From assembly GCF_024139115.2 (NCBI RefSeq), contig NC_085141.1, positions 177,704,994 through 177,768,993 on the forward strand: a stretch of DNA of 64,000 nt. The letters are read 5' to 3'. The notes under the pieces were generated by a model. The model was not told the DNA's origin and made no database searches. It saw only the letters and a program-made list of their open reading frames with translations. This document shows positions 1 through 9,589 of this stretch, piece after piece. The DNA is from Armigeres subalbatus (taxonomy: Eukaryota > Arthropoda > Insecta > Diptera > Culicidae). Positions within the stretch are counted from its first letter, which is position 1, and each line of letters starts with the position of its first letter. The translations under genes were made by a program, and so were the position numbers.

Positions 1-715
1 TTTTGGAATGCAAGAGATAAGGGCTATGCCACGATAATTACGTACGTCTGATTTTCGACCAGATTTAAATATTGGTACTAGAAAAGAGCTTTTCCATATT
101 TTTGGGAAGATTCCAGATTCCAGAGACTTATTGAAAAGCCAATATAGAGGAGTAGTGAGTTCTTTTGCTAATTTTTAATAAATACTGGTGGGATCGTGTC
201 AGGGCCAGGTCCCTTCGAAGCATCCAAGTTCATTAGAGCGTTGAAAATTTCCTGGACTTGAATTTGATTTACACCAACATCTCTGGAAAATTCTGGATAA
301 AACGCAAAATAATCGCGATCGCGATCTTCTTCCGAAAATGTAGTATAGATGTCTTTGAAAAAATTGGCAAATAAATTACAGTTTTTTTCCGAGCTATCGC
401 CAACATTTTCGTCGAGGTGCATTACAGATGGGAAATTGTCTGGTTTTAATTTTGTTTTTACGTAATTGAAAAAGTTGTTTTGGACAGGACTTTATTTCAA
501 GCTCAATTTTTGAATTATATTTTTCAAGTGCATTACTGATGGCTAGATTCAGTTGGTCGCAGATTTCCAAATATTTCGCTAAGTTTTGATCACTCTCTTC
601 TTTCTTGTAGATTTTATGTGCTTTTTGTTTGCGATTTTTCAATTTTTTTATTTGCCTATTGTACCAACTTGGACTTTTTGTATTTCTTTGTCGTCGTTTT
701 TTCTTAAATTCCACC
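1..715 (-). mobile_element. Non-LTR retrotransposon fragment, linker and N-terminal RT (Jockey-like)
   Basis: Read on the minus strand, this stretch encodes the linker that follows the endonuclease in non-LTR elements and the start of the reverse transcriptase. Visible pieces are SPSWYNRQIKKLKNRKQ at about 690-640, the LDASKGPGPDTIPPVFIKN block at about 225-170, and the RT block beginning LAKELTTPLYWLFNK and running to FKSGRKSDVRNYRGIAL near position 20. Reading frame changes occur near 430 (before MHLDENVG) and near 172, so the copy is dead. The RT palm with the catalytic aspartates lies beyond the left edge. The 5' side stops at about 715, where degenerate repeats begin. The clade is inferred from general style; an I or R1 relative is possible. 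Confidence 0.8.
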
Positions 716-1440
716 GGCAGTTCCTCCAAGAGTTCCTCCAGGCTTTCCTCCGAGAATCATTACAGTAGTTCTATCGGCAGTTTCTACGGGGGTTCCTCTG
801 AAAATTCTTCCGGGAAATTCTCCAGAATTTACTCTGGGAATTCATTCAGGCTTTCTTTCTGGAATTCATTTAGTTTTCTTCAGGAATTTATATAGAAATC
901 CACCCAGAAGCTCCTCCGAGAATTTCTCTGGGAGCTCCTCAGGGAATTCTCCGGGATGTCCTCTGACGATGACGATGGTCCAGCTATATACCCCTACAAA
1001 GGTTTCAGCTACACGAGTTTTGTCTATAAGATGAATTTTCCACGATTTTTTCCGAGGATTCTTCTGATAGTTTCACTAGCATTTCCTCCGGGGGTTCCTT
1101 TAAAAATTCTCCCGGGAGTTTCTTCAGAAATTCCTCCGGAAGTTCCTACAAGAATTCCTCCGAGAGTTCCACCAGTAGCTCATCCAGGAAATCATTAAGG
1201 CTTTTTTCAAGAAATCATTTAAGCTTTCTTCAGAAAGAAGTTCTTCCGATAGTTTATGTGGGGGAGGTCCTCTAGGAATTCTTCTAGGAGTTCCTCCTGA
1301 AATTTTTTCGAGAGTTCTTACGGGAGCTCCTCCGGCAGTTCCTTCGGGAACTTCTCCGGGAGATACACCTCAGAAGAGCAACTCCCAGAGTAATTTCCGG
1401 AGGAACATCCGGGAAAATTCCCGTAGAAATTATCAGAGGA
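700..1440. repeat. Degenerate 15-bp tandem repeat, TTCCTCCGG orientation
   Basis: A long run of imperfect units of about 15 bp around the theme ttcctccgggaattc. Translated in one frame it gives five-residue-periodic proline-rich peptides (IPPEV, PTRIP, PRVPP), so the open frames here, such as 956-1198, are repeat artefacts. The same theme appears in reverse complement at 1660-2745, so the two stretches form the arms of a large, very imperfect inverted repeat. Confidence 0.75.
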
Positions 1441-1659
1441 ATTCTAAGTTGCTAAGTTAACTAAGTCCCATTTTATTAGGAAATGCTAAGACAATGTAAC
1501 AATAAAACCGAACTTAGTTATCTTCTTGATAAAGGTACAATATGGGTAACCGAAACGTCGGATAAAAACGTAAAACCCGTTTTTGAGCATAAGAAGACTG
1601 AAAGCCATAACCTTAAATATTATTATTATCTTTATTTGAGAAGTTTTCAGTCCAAGGCT

Positions 1660-2745
1660 GGCTCACCTCGAATCCAGGAATTCCCTGTGAAGTTCCTGGA
1701 GGGACTCCCGGAGGAACGCTTGGTAAAACTCCAGGAGGAGCTCCCGGAGGTACTCCCACAAAGAAGTCCTGAAATAATTCTTGGAGAAGTTCCTGAAGGA
1801 ATTTCCGGAGAAATATCAGAAGTAATTCCCGAATAAAATACCAGGAGGAATTAATACCGAAATTCCCAGATGAAATCCTGAAAGTATTCCCAAATGAATT
1901 GCTGACAAAATTACTGGATGCATTCCCGGGCGTTTGTTCTGAAGAAATTCCTGGAAGAACTCAATGGAAGATGTCCTGGAGGAACTTTCAAATTAAATTC
2001 CGAATGAAATTCTGGAGTATATTCCGAGTGAAGTCCGGAAAGAATTCTAGGATAATTCTGCGAAAAAATTCCCGGAGTAATTCCAGATGGAATTCCTGGA
2101 GAAGTACCTGAAGGAATTCCCGGAAAAATACCTGGAAGAATTTCCGGAGAAATACTTGGACGAACTCCTGGAAAAATTCTCAAAAAAATTTGTAGAGGAA
2201 TTCGTGAAGGATATTCTGAAGTAATTGCGAAAAGAATTCTAAATTGAAATCCCAGAGGATTTTGCTATTAAGTTTATGGCGGTTTTATCCCGGAGGAATT
2301 AAAGGGAGAGCTCCTGGAGAAATGCCTGAAGAAGTTTCTTGAAGAATTTCCGAAAGAATTTCTTATAGATTTACAAGTGAAATTATGGAGTGAAATCGGA
2401 GAATTTTTGTCATACATTTTTGAAGAAACTTCTGGTGGAATTTCGGGATGAAATTCCGTATGTATTCTTGAAGGAACTCTCGAATACATTCCAGAAGAAA
2501 TGCCGGAGATTTTGCTGTAAGAATAGCCGAAGAAATGTCTAGAAGTAAAACTTAGAAAGAAGTAAAAAATCTTCAAGGAATTTCCTCATGAATTCCCTAA
2601 AAAAAATCTTGTGAGGGGTTTCTAGATAAAAAGGAATTACAATTACATGAGAAGGATTTTCGAACGATTTTCAAAAGTAATTTGTGGATAATTTCCCGGA
2701 GGAATTAAGAAGTTCCCAGGGGAGCTTCTAGAAGAATTTTAGGGA
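1660..2745. repeat. Degenerate 15-bp tandem repeat, reverse-complement orientation
   Basis: Same theme as 700-1440 but on the other strand (ggaattcccggaggaa, ctggaggaa, gaatttccgg). Unit length is close to 15 bp, with many substitutions. The open frames here (1483-1836, 1911-2183, 2274-2576) read as PE-, PG- or S/R-rich periodic peptides and are not genes. The spacer 1441-1659 is unrelated AT-rich sequence in which I see nothing. Confidence 0.75.
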
Positions 2746-2848
2746 GAATTTATGACCCCGAAATGTTTCGAGTTGTTTTGAACTTTCACATGAATTATGG
2801 ATAATGGATACCCTAATAAGTTTTTGGAAATCTCTTGAATTTCAACCA

Positions 2849-3067
2849 CACCCAACCAGCGGATGGCTGATTTTAATACAGCTTCATAAGAACCTTACAG
2901 AAAGTGTATAATAATTGGGCATATACAATTTCGGAAGATTTTAATACAATTGTGGTATTGAAATAATACAGATTTGTATTATTTAAATACAATATTTGTA
3001 TAAAAAGCTTACAGAATTGTATATGGCCAGATTTTATACAATAATTGTCAGATTTGTTTTTTGGGTG
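2849..3067. mobile_element. MITE with CACCCAACCAGC-type terminal inverted repeat
   Basis: A 219-bp AT-rich element. It begins CACCCAACCAGCGGATGGC and ends TTTGTTTTTTGGGTG. The interior consists of runs such as tttaatacaattgt with no coding capacity. A diverged copy lies in the opposite orientation at 54856-55086 and a third with the same ends at 33494-33721; those two are flanked by TA on both sides. TA flanking fits a Tc1/mariner-type non-autonomous element. This copy lacks a clean TA duplication. Confidence 0.75.
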
Positions 3068-3179
3068 CACCTATTTCTGAATATGATTGTATTGTAAAGT
3101 GCACATGTTAAGGGAATTCATTCCAGTCCCCGTTCAATCTTACCACCATTTAGGGGGGGGGCGACGGCCCTCCCCATGC

Positions 3180-3880
3180 CCCCCTCTGGCTACGCCTTTG
3201 TGTTCGTATCTGGCCGTTGATAATCTGTTGAAACATACTGTTACCCTTCAGAATAGTCTCTGTTTCAATTCCATATGTTATAGCAGGGCATATTACAATT
3301 TTGCATACAAGTTTACCGAAACTCCATGGAGGATTGTATCACTCCATAAATTCTATTGAAACCTTTGCAGTTTTCATTGTATCTTTGCAACTCTGTTTTG
3401 TGGTTACTGGTCGATTAACACAATGCTTAGTGTTAATTGTGTATTCAAATAGAAAAATGTCATTATTCAACTGCATTTCGTCCGGTATGTTACGGTCACT
3501 CATAGGTTCTCGGAATCGGATCACAATTCAGCTTTTTTTTTGCAATAATTTCTAAACTTTTATTAATGCTTTTACTTCCAGAAATCTCAAAATGGTTTCC
3601 GACTATTCCTTGGATTTTGTTAAAATAAGAATGTCGTCTGCGACGGCCAGCACTATGGGTAGTTTCAAGCGTTCATCATTCAGAAGTGTTGGACAGCGTT
3701 GCAGATTCTTCATATATCATCATGTGGTACATTCATTATAAAATATCATTTATACTGTGCAGTTCGATCCTATCAAAGGCTTCCTTTAGGTCTATTGATG
3801 CTATGAGCTTAATTTTTCCTGCATTCTCTCGTTCTTCAGTTACTCTTCTTTATAAAATTTGGTCGTCCGTCGATCTATAG
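3180..3880 (-). pseudogene. Highly decayed non-LTR RT remnant
   Basis: On the minus strand, short RT-like pieces appear in order in shifting frames: IKLIASIDLKEAFDRIELHS at about 3800-3740 (motif A type), LAVADDILILTKSK at about 3655-3610 (motif C type, both aspartates present), then ICPAITYGIET near 3290-3255, resembling the thumb region. The spacing between motifs A and C is far too short, so a deletion has removed the middle of the palm. Many stops interrupt it. The G-rich stretch near 3150-3170 may be its 3' untranslated end. Confidence 0.5.
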
Positions 3881-4079
3881 TGGTGTTCGAAATAATAACA
3901 GCAAAGGCCGATGACCGATTGAGCTGAAATTTTAGCAGAGAACTACAAATATGTTGAAATTGACATATTAAGTCAAATTGTTCGGAATAATATCAGTGCT
4001 GATTTTTGATATATTGATATATTCCACAATTCATATTATTTATATCATCTTCTAGGTATCCGTTATCGCCTACAATCAA

Positions 4080-4440
4080 GATAGGGTAAAACGTCCTATC
4101 GTTGTGGTATGTCCTAATGTTGCGGTAGTGTAAAAATAGTCCATTCTGTGTATAACAGCATCAGAAACAATTGTGGATCCGTTAAAACCTTTCGAATTAA
4201 CCACTAGAACACCTTTTGTTTAACAAAATTTCATTCAAAATGATGAAAAATCAACATTTTTCCTTAAAAAATTGAGTCCCTTGAGCCTATTATTGCGGTA
4301 GTGCTAAGGTCCTATTGTTGTGGTATCGCTCTCCATAAGAAATACAGGAGACATCGCAACAAAAGGGCAGACCTTCAAAAAATATGGCAAGGATAGGCAG
4401 CAGAGTCCCATTATTGCGGTAGTTTGTTTTATTGTAATAA
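4080..4440. repeat. Region with repeated CCTAATGTTGCGGTAG-like motif
   Basis: A short motif recurs four times in direct orientation: cctatcgttgtggtatg (about 4094), cctaatgttgcggtagtg (about 4113), cctattgttgtggtatc (about 4312) and cccattattgcggtagt (about 4408). A further half copy, cctattattgcggtag, lies near 4287. No terminal inverted repeat is obvious and no coding frame is convincing. It could be a transposon end with subterminal protein-binding repeats. Confidence 0.4.
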
Positions 4441-4710
4441 AAACAAAACAACATAAGTTTAGCGAAATTGACCTAATGTTTACGAAACTAGAGTTAAAAG
4501 AGCACCCTATTCGACAGCCGCAATGTGAAAAAGATAAACAGTTCATTTTTAAAGATTTTTTTAAATAAATTTGGTATGGAAGCGATGCTTAACCCCTCCA
4601 TAATGGGTCGTTTCCGCTCTCTCAGCCATGTCGCGTATATTTTGTATCCCATATTACACAACGAAATGCGCCTGAAATCACCAGTCGAGGCTCCCCCTTT
4701 TTTGCGCCTT

Positions 4711-4735
4711 TCTCGTACAACAAAGTTGTACGAGA
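4711..4735. repeat. Perfect 11-bp hairpin
   Basis: TCTCGTACAAC, then AAA, then GTTGTACGAGA: a perfect palindrome with a 3-base loop. The TCTCGTA core recurs at the ends of the CTTTCTCGTA element family elsewhere in the window (20436, 42022, 61128), so it may be the joined ends of such an element. It is not followed by a T-run that would suggest a terminator. Confidence 0.6.
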
Positions 4736-4739
4736 GATA

Positions 4740-5913
4740 ATTTCTATTAAAAAAGAAAAAAGCAATACAATTGAGTAAATTTTCCATGCACAATTAACAC
4801 TTTTAAAAAACGGGAAGTTTTGAAAAATCTAATATGTTTTTGCTTTTTCTTGATTGTTTGTGGAAAAAATATTTATTTTGTTAAACATTTTGCAATTATT
4901 TATTATTAATTTGATTTTTTAATGGAAAATTCTGTTCAAATCTACAGTTACTGTTCACTAGTTATTCAATTTGACCATCCCCTAACTCAATGTATCAATA
5001 AATGAGCACTATTATGCCATAATCTGAAGAAGTGTCGTATGCACCAAATTACAACCTACATGTTTTCCATTTTTCTTTTAAAGAGCTCGGTGAGTACTAC
5101 TCGTTAGCACCATTTTTTGAAAATGACGTATAAGTCACTTTTTCAGATTACGGCAGTAGGTATTGACAAATACAAATTAATTTGTATTCTCAATCCTGTT
5201 TGTTCTAATGCGCCAAGGCTCCAATGATACCATTCAAATACAAGACTGCTGCTAGACTTCTAGAGATTCCGCTAAAAACCGTTGACCACCACATCACTCA
5301 GTTTACGTGATTAGGCCTTACGTGTAATATGAATTGTATCAGTGCAATTTGTATGGTCTAGAAAAGATCCCGCACGACTCGTGGTGCTCATTAGCCAGCA
5401 GAATAAGGGCCAACATATTAATACATTCTTGATGGACATTACTTATCCGTCGGATGAAAACGGTATTTGAAGGAACAGCGGAACAATCAGAATGCACTGG
5501 TCCGAATAAAATACCGGCGGTTGTACCGTCAAAGAGACCTCGCCAAGATGCGATTGCAGTGCGGATATATCTACCTTGCCCATTTGAGCGCGCGGTGCTG
5601 CAAATCCAAAGCTCACCCAGTTCAGTAACGTTACCATTCTTGCAGAAAATCCAGAACACATATTATGCGCTTATGGTGCGTCCACCGGTTTAACGCCAGA
5701 AGGTAATTAATCACCCTAGCGAGACTAGTATCGGTAGTTGCTTTTAGGGATGGGCAAGATAAAAAACAAAAGAAGAAATACATCCACCAGAATTCATATT
5801 TATTTAATTCAAGCTATATGTACCTGGCTTTGCTCGCGATTAAAATGTAAATTATGCAATTAAAATGTCCAATGCTGAAGCATGCATGGAATCCACATAT
5901 TGACTGATTTTCT
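4740..5913. other. Anonymous intergenic DNA
   Basis: AT-rich DNA up to about 5200. A moderately GC-rich block at 5340-5700 is open for 80-106 codons in several frames on both strands. None of the translations resembles a family I know and overlapping open frames are expected by chance, so I do not call a gene. No terminal repeats are obvious. Confidence 0.5.
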
Positions 5914-6059
5914 CAAAATTGCACACGGCGAATCCTTCATGAAAGGTACCGCCGGGCTTTCTGCACCCCGTTTACTTGAATCTTACGGGTGAATAGCATT
6001 GCGGTGTATCGTTTGGCGCGGCCGTACCTTTCGACAGTCATTCGCCGCGTGAAGTTTTG
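5914..6059. repeat. Short fold-back element (about 44-bp imperfect arms)
   Basis: The left arm, 5914-5957, includes ACACGGCGAATCC and GAAAGGTACCGCC. It pairs with the right arm, 6015-6059, whose reverse complement includes ACGCGGCGAATGA and GAAAGGTACGGCC. The arms are GC-rich against AT-rich surroundings. This fits the centre of a palindromic MITE whose outer boundaries I cannot place. Confidence 0.6.
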
Positions 6060-6339
6060 TGCAAGTACTCATTTGGGAACATTACAAACGCCGCGCAGTG
6101 TATCATATCCAGAAAATCTGACAATACATAGGTTATATAGTGTAATATTTATTGAAAGATAGATTAATACATAGATTCAATACGATGTGCCCACTGTGAT
6201 CTGTTCTTGACTATGATAACTGTTCCGGTTCTATCCAACTTGGTTTTAGGTGAAATGCTTAGTAAAATGCCGTTTGACTTAATATTTCAAAATGTTTAAA
6301 ATTCAGTTCTCGAGTGAATAACACATAGGTTCTTTTTTC

Positions 6340-6660
6340 ATTTCGCTTTCCTTTCTTCTTAATTTCTTTTCCTTTCATACATATTTTTTCTTCCTTCCAC
6401 TTTATAACTTCTTCTTCTATATGCCTCCTTTCTTTACGCTCTACCCAATTATATTCCTTCTTTTTTTTTGCTCTCAGCCTTTATCTTTGATCCTTGTTCT
6501 TTTTTCCTTCATTAATCTTCTTTTACTATTATTTTTTCATGCATATGTAGCCTTCTTCTTACATTTTCCTTCTTTTTTCTACATTTTTCCTTTCTTCAGA
6601 TCGCTTCATGTGTTTCCTTCTTTAAATGATTCATTTTGTGAAAAAACACCCTTCCCCAAT
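6340..6660. repeat. Pyrimidine-rich low-complexity tract
   Basis: Almost entirely T and C on this strand (ttccttc, ttcttct, cctttc). The 117-residue open frame at 6421-6774 is a product of this composition (runs of F, L, S) and not a gene. A similar tract in the other orientation lies at 29590-29870. Confidence 0.7.
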
Positions 6661-6876
6661 AACATTCCTACTGCCTATAATCTCCATGTCTCCATGGAGA
6701 AAGAATATTTGTACCGAAATTTGTTGAAATTGGTCAAGGGGCTTAGAAGTTACATTGAAATGTTCGTTTTCTAAACAATACCCCTCTCCTACACCTTCCC
6801 GAATTTCCCAATGGCTCTTCTACCTACTCCATAAGCATCCCAAGAAACAATTTAAGCTAAATAAGCTAGTATTTAG

Positions 6877-6889
6877 CTGAAGAAGATTA
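6877..6889. repeat. Target-site duplication of SINE, left
   Basis: CTGAAGAAGATTA, repeated exactly at 7180-7192 on the other side of the SINE at 6890-7179. A perfect 13-bp duplication is typical of LINE-driven retroposition and fixes both element ends. Confidence 0.9.
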
Positions 6890-7179
6890 CTTCTTCTTCT
6901 TCTTCTTATTGGCATTACATCCCCACACTGGGACAGAGCCGCCTCGCAGCTTAGTGTTCATTAAGCACTTCCACAGTTGGCTGCGATGTTTCTAAGCCAA
7001 GTTACCATTTTTGCATTCGTATATCATGAGGCTAACACGATGATACTTTTATGCCCAGAGAAGTCGAGACAATTTCCAAGCCGAAAATTGCCTAGACCGG
7101 CACCGGGAATCGAACCCAGCCACCCTCAGCATGGTATTGCTTTGTAGCCGCGCATCTTACCGCACGGCTTAGGAGGGTC
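6890..7179 (-). mobile_element. tRNA-derived SINE (Feilai-like), complete with target duplication
   Basis: Minus-strand SINE. Its tRNA-like head lies at 7179-7080 with a box A-like CCGTGCGGTAAGATGC and box B GGTTCGATTCCC. The body follows, and a (GAA)n-type 3' tail lies at 6890-6900. Perfect 13-bp copies of CTGAAGAAGATTA flank it (6877-6889 and 7180-7192), so the copy is complete and fairly recent. RNA polymerase III would read it from the internal promoter; mobilisation would depend on a LINE. The family name is from memory and uncertain. Confidence 0.88.
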
Positions 7180-7192
7180 CTGAAGAAGATTA

Positions 7193-8649
7193 TTTTTGAT
7201 TGAATAAGTTCCCACCCACTGTGATCTTCTCCTCAGTATAGATAATGTGTGTACCAAATTTTGTTGATATCAGTCAATTGGCTCAGAAGAAGTTAGCTAA
7301 CATACATGCATACATAAGTTGGTTTTTATATAGATTTATTATAATATATTCGAAATATGTATGTAACCAATATGTCAATGATTATTTGTTAAAAATACTA
7401 CACGTGAATTTAAGAGCCCGTTGACAGTATTGTTAACATAATTAAATTCAACAGTAAATAGTTTATAAAAACCCAAAATGAAATACAATTCGCACACAGA
7501 GAACACTTTTTCTACAACCTGTATTGTGATCATTATTATCAGCTTTGTAGTGTTAGAACTTGATACACCGATATTGAGAACGTTTTTTTGAGTGTTGGAA
7601 CATTTTCGAGAGTTAGAAAGTACGCAGAATTCGTTTTCTCGATTTTGCGATTATCTGAAACGCGTACAGCATATTATTTGTTATTTGAATTTCCTTAGAA
7701 TAATTTTGAACGTTTTGCGAATTTGTTGCATGAATGTTGGTGGTAAAGTGAAGTTACACATTCAATCGTACGAGTGAGTCGCGTAAATACAAAATTCTGT
7801 GTATAAACCATTATATAGTATTGTTTTTCATTTGTTGGAGTGATTCATTTTATTGTAATTCTATTCCAATCCTATTTATCATCAGGTTCACATTTTTGAA
7901 CGTATTTAGTAATCAGTCTAGCCCAATTAACAGTAAACATGAACATCTCTTCGACTAGCCGCCAGTATTAAGATGCATGACTCGCGGACTCTCTTGAACG
8001 GCCTGGCCGACGCATTAGCACGTGATGGTTTGAATTTCAAATCGCATGTATTACGGGAAAGCAAATATTCATCTGAATGCAACAAAAGGCAAGGGCATAG
8101 AATAGGAACTAGTCGCGGTGCATTTGAAAAAAAAAAACGTAGGGAAGAAATTGCATAACTGGTTTTGGCGTGCCAAAGGGAAGCTCCCAGTCATGCTGCA
8201 TTGTGTGCATTTTCTTCCCATTAGCACGTGCTCGCGTGGTTTGTGCCAAATAAACAAAAACCGCTCAAGTAGATCACCGGTTTCTCGGATAGAGGTAGAC
8301 TACCCGAGCATAGACTGACATCACAAAGAGAGCAAATAGAAAACATATTTTTAGGTTAACATGGACATGAAACCCAATTTTTTCGAATTTTGATTTTCAT
8401 GATTTACAGTGAACTCTTCCTTACTGGATGTTCTGTATCTCGATGTGTTCTCTAGCTCAATAAATCCTGGCTACTCTCATCACTTTGGACATACTAACTT
8501 TGACATTTTAATTCTCTTTAATAAAAATGTCGTTCATAATCTGTCAAGCAGCTGTTCTACGATTTGTCACGACGGTTCAAAATTGTAAGTGTCTACATCT
8601 CCTTTCTAGGGCCTAGGATCTAGGCTTTTTCGCAAGTTTATTGAATGGG
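7193..8649. other. Anonymous DNA
   Basis: 7193-7340 continues the sequence interrupted by the SINE and ends in short acatacatgcatacat repeats, probably the tail of another element. 8405-8480 (gtgaactcttccttactggatgttctgtatctcgatg) resembles 22357-22420 and is probably a decayed DNA transposon end. No coding similarity is visible elsewhere. Confidence 0.45.
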
Positions 8650-8830
8650 AATTAGCTCATAGCCGGACCTCTACTTAGTATTCCAAATGAACTCCCATAG
8701 TTAATAACACAAAGATATTTAATGTCCAGAGAAGTAGAGAAAATGTCCGAACCGAAGAGTTTTCCTTGCTGAACCACCCGTCACCTCAGGCATGTTAATA
8801 CCGTGCCTGCTCCGACTAGGCTATTTGAGA
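8650..8830 (-). mobile_element. Decayed SINE related to 6890-7179
   Basis: Several blocks align in order with the SINE at 6890-7179: tttaatgtccagagaagtag against tttatgcccagagaagtcg, then gtccgaaccgaag against ttccaagccgaaa, then cacctcaggcatgttaatacc against caccctcagcatggtattgc. The box B region is deleted. No target duplication is visible. Confidence 0.45.
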
Positions 8831-9589
8831 ATCCGAATTAGTCAAATATTATGAGCTCCCAAAGAGTCTACATTATTCAATACCGTATAATTGCCACATA
8901 CAATTATATGTATCCGTGACTTTTACGTAAATTCAAAATTTATTACAACGGTACGTACAAAAACATTTAGTGTTGATGATGCAAACGAAAATGCAGAGTA
9001 ACCAAAATTATACACGAAAGTTCTTGCGAACCTAAACAAGAATGAGGATGAATATTATTGATCTGTATTCGGGAGATAGCTTTCAGGCTGGGTTATCTAT
9101 GTAGCAGCTTTCTCAATGGCTCTTGCCAGCATTATTATCACCTTCCAGTCTTTTTAGTCGCTGGACACCGGAGTTCGCTTTTCCGCACAGATTGGTTTTT
9201 GTTTATTTTACAAATTAAAATTCTATATGATTTTCATTCAATGAGCTCGTAAACGTGTTGTTGACTTCATGCATGCAGCATGCGCTCTTCCGCCTTCCGT
9301 GTGGCTGTTGTTAACATATTTGGAATAGAATATCGCTTCGATGCATATAGACGAAAGATTTCTATCACCAACGGTGCGTAAAAATGATCCACAAAAGAGT
9401 GCAATAACGGTGTGAATTTATCCGGGTTTATTCTGAAGGTGTTGCCTGGAGTGCTGTAACGCGATAGAACAATGAACTTGTTGATGCTGTTCTTATGTCC
9501 TATCTTTGTGCTATGCTAGAACGATGATACATATATTTCGATCCACCTCCATTTACGCTCTCGAATTTTTATTGATATTGGTTTTTGAT
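8831..9589. other. Anonymous DNA
   Basis: AT-rich. No terminal repeats, coding similarity or tandem structure that I can support. Confidence 0.4.

Noticed and set aside
956..2576. Proline-rich and PE-rich open frames
   Set aside because: Periodic products of the degenerate 15-bp repeat, on both strands.
3881..4040. Possible Tc1/mariner end (AGTGGTGTTCGAAATAATAA after TA)
   Set aside because: Only one end is visible, with no matching inverted repeat or transposase within reach.
6421..6774. 117-residue open frame rich in F, L and S
   Set aside because: Product of a pyrimidine-rich low-complexity tract.
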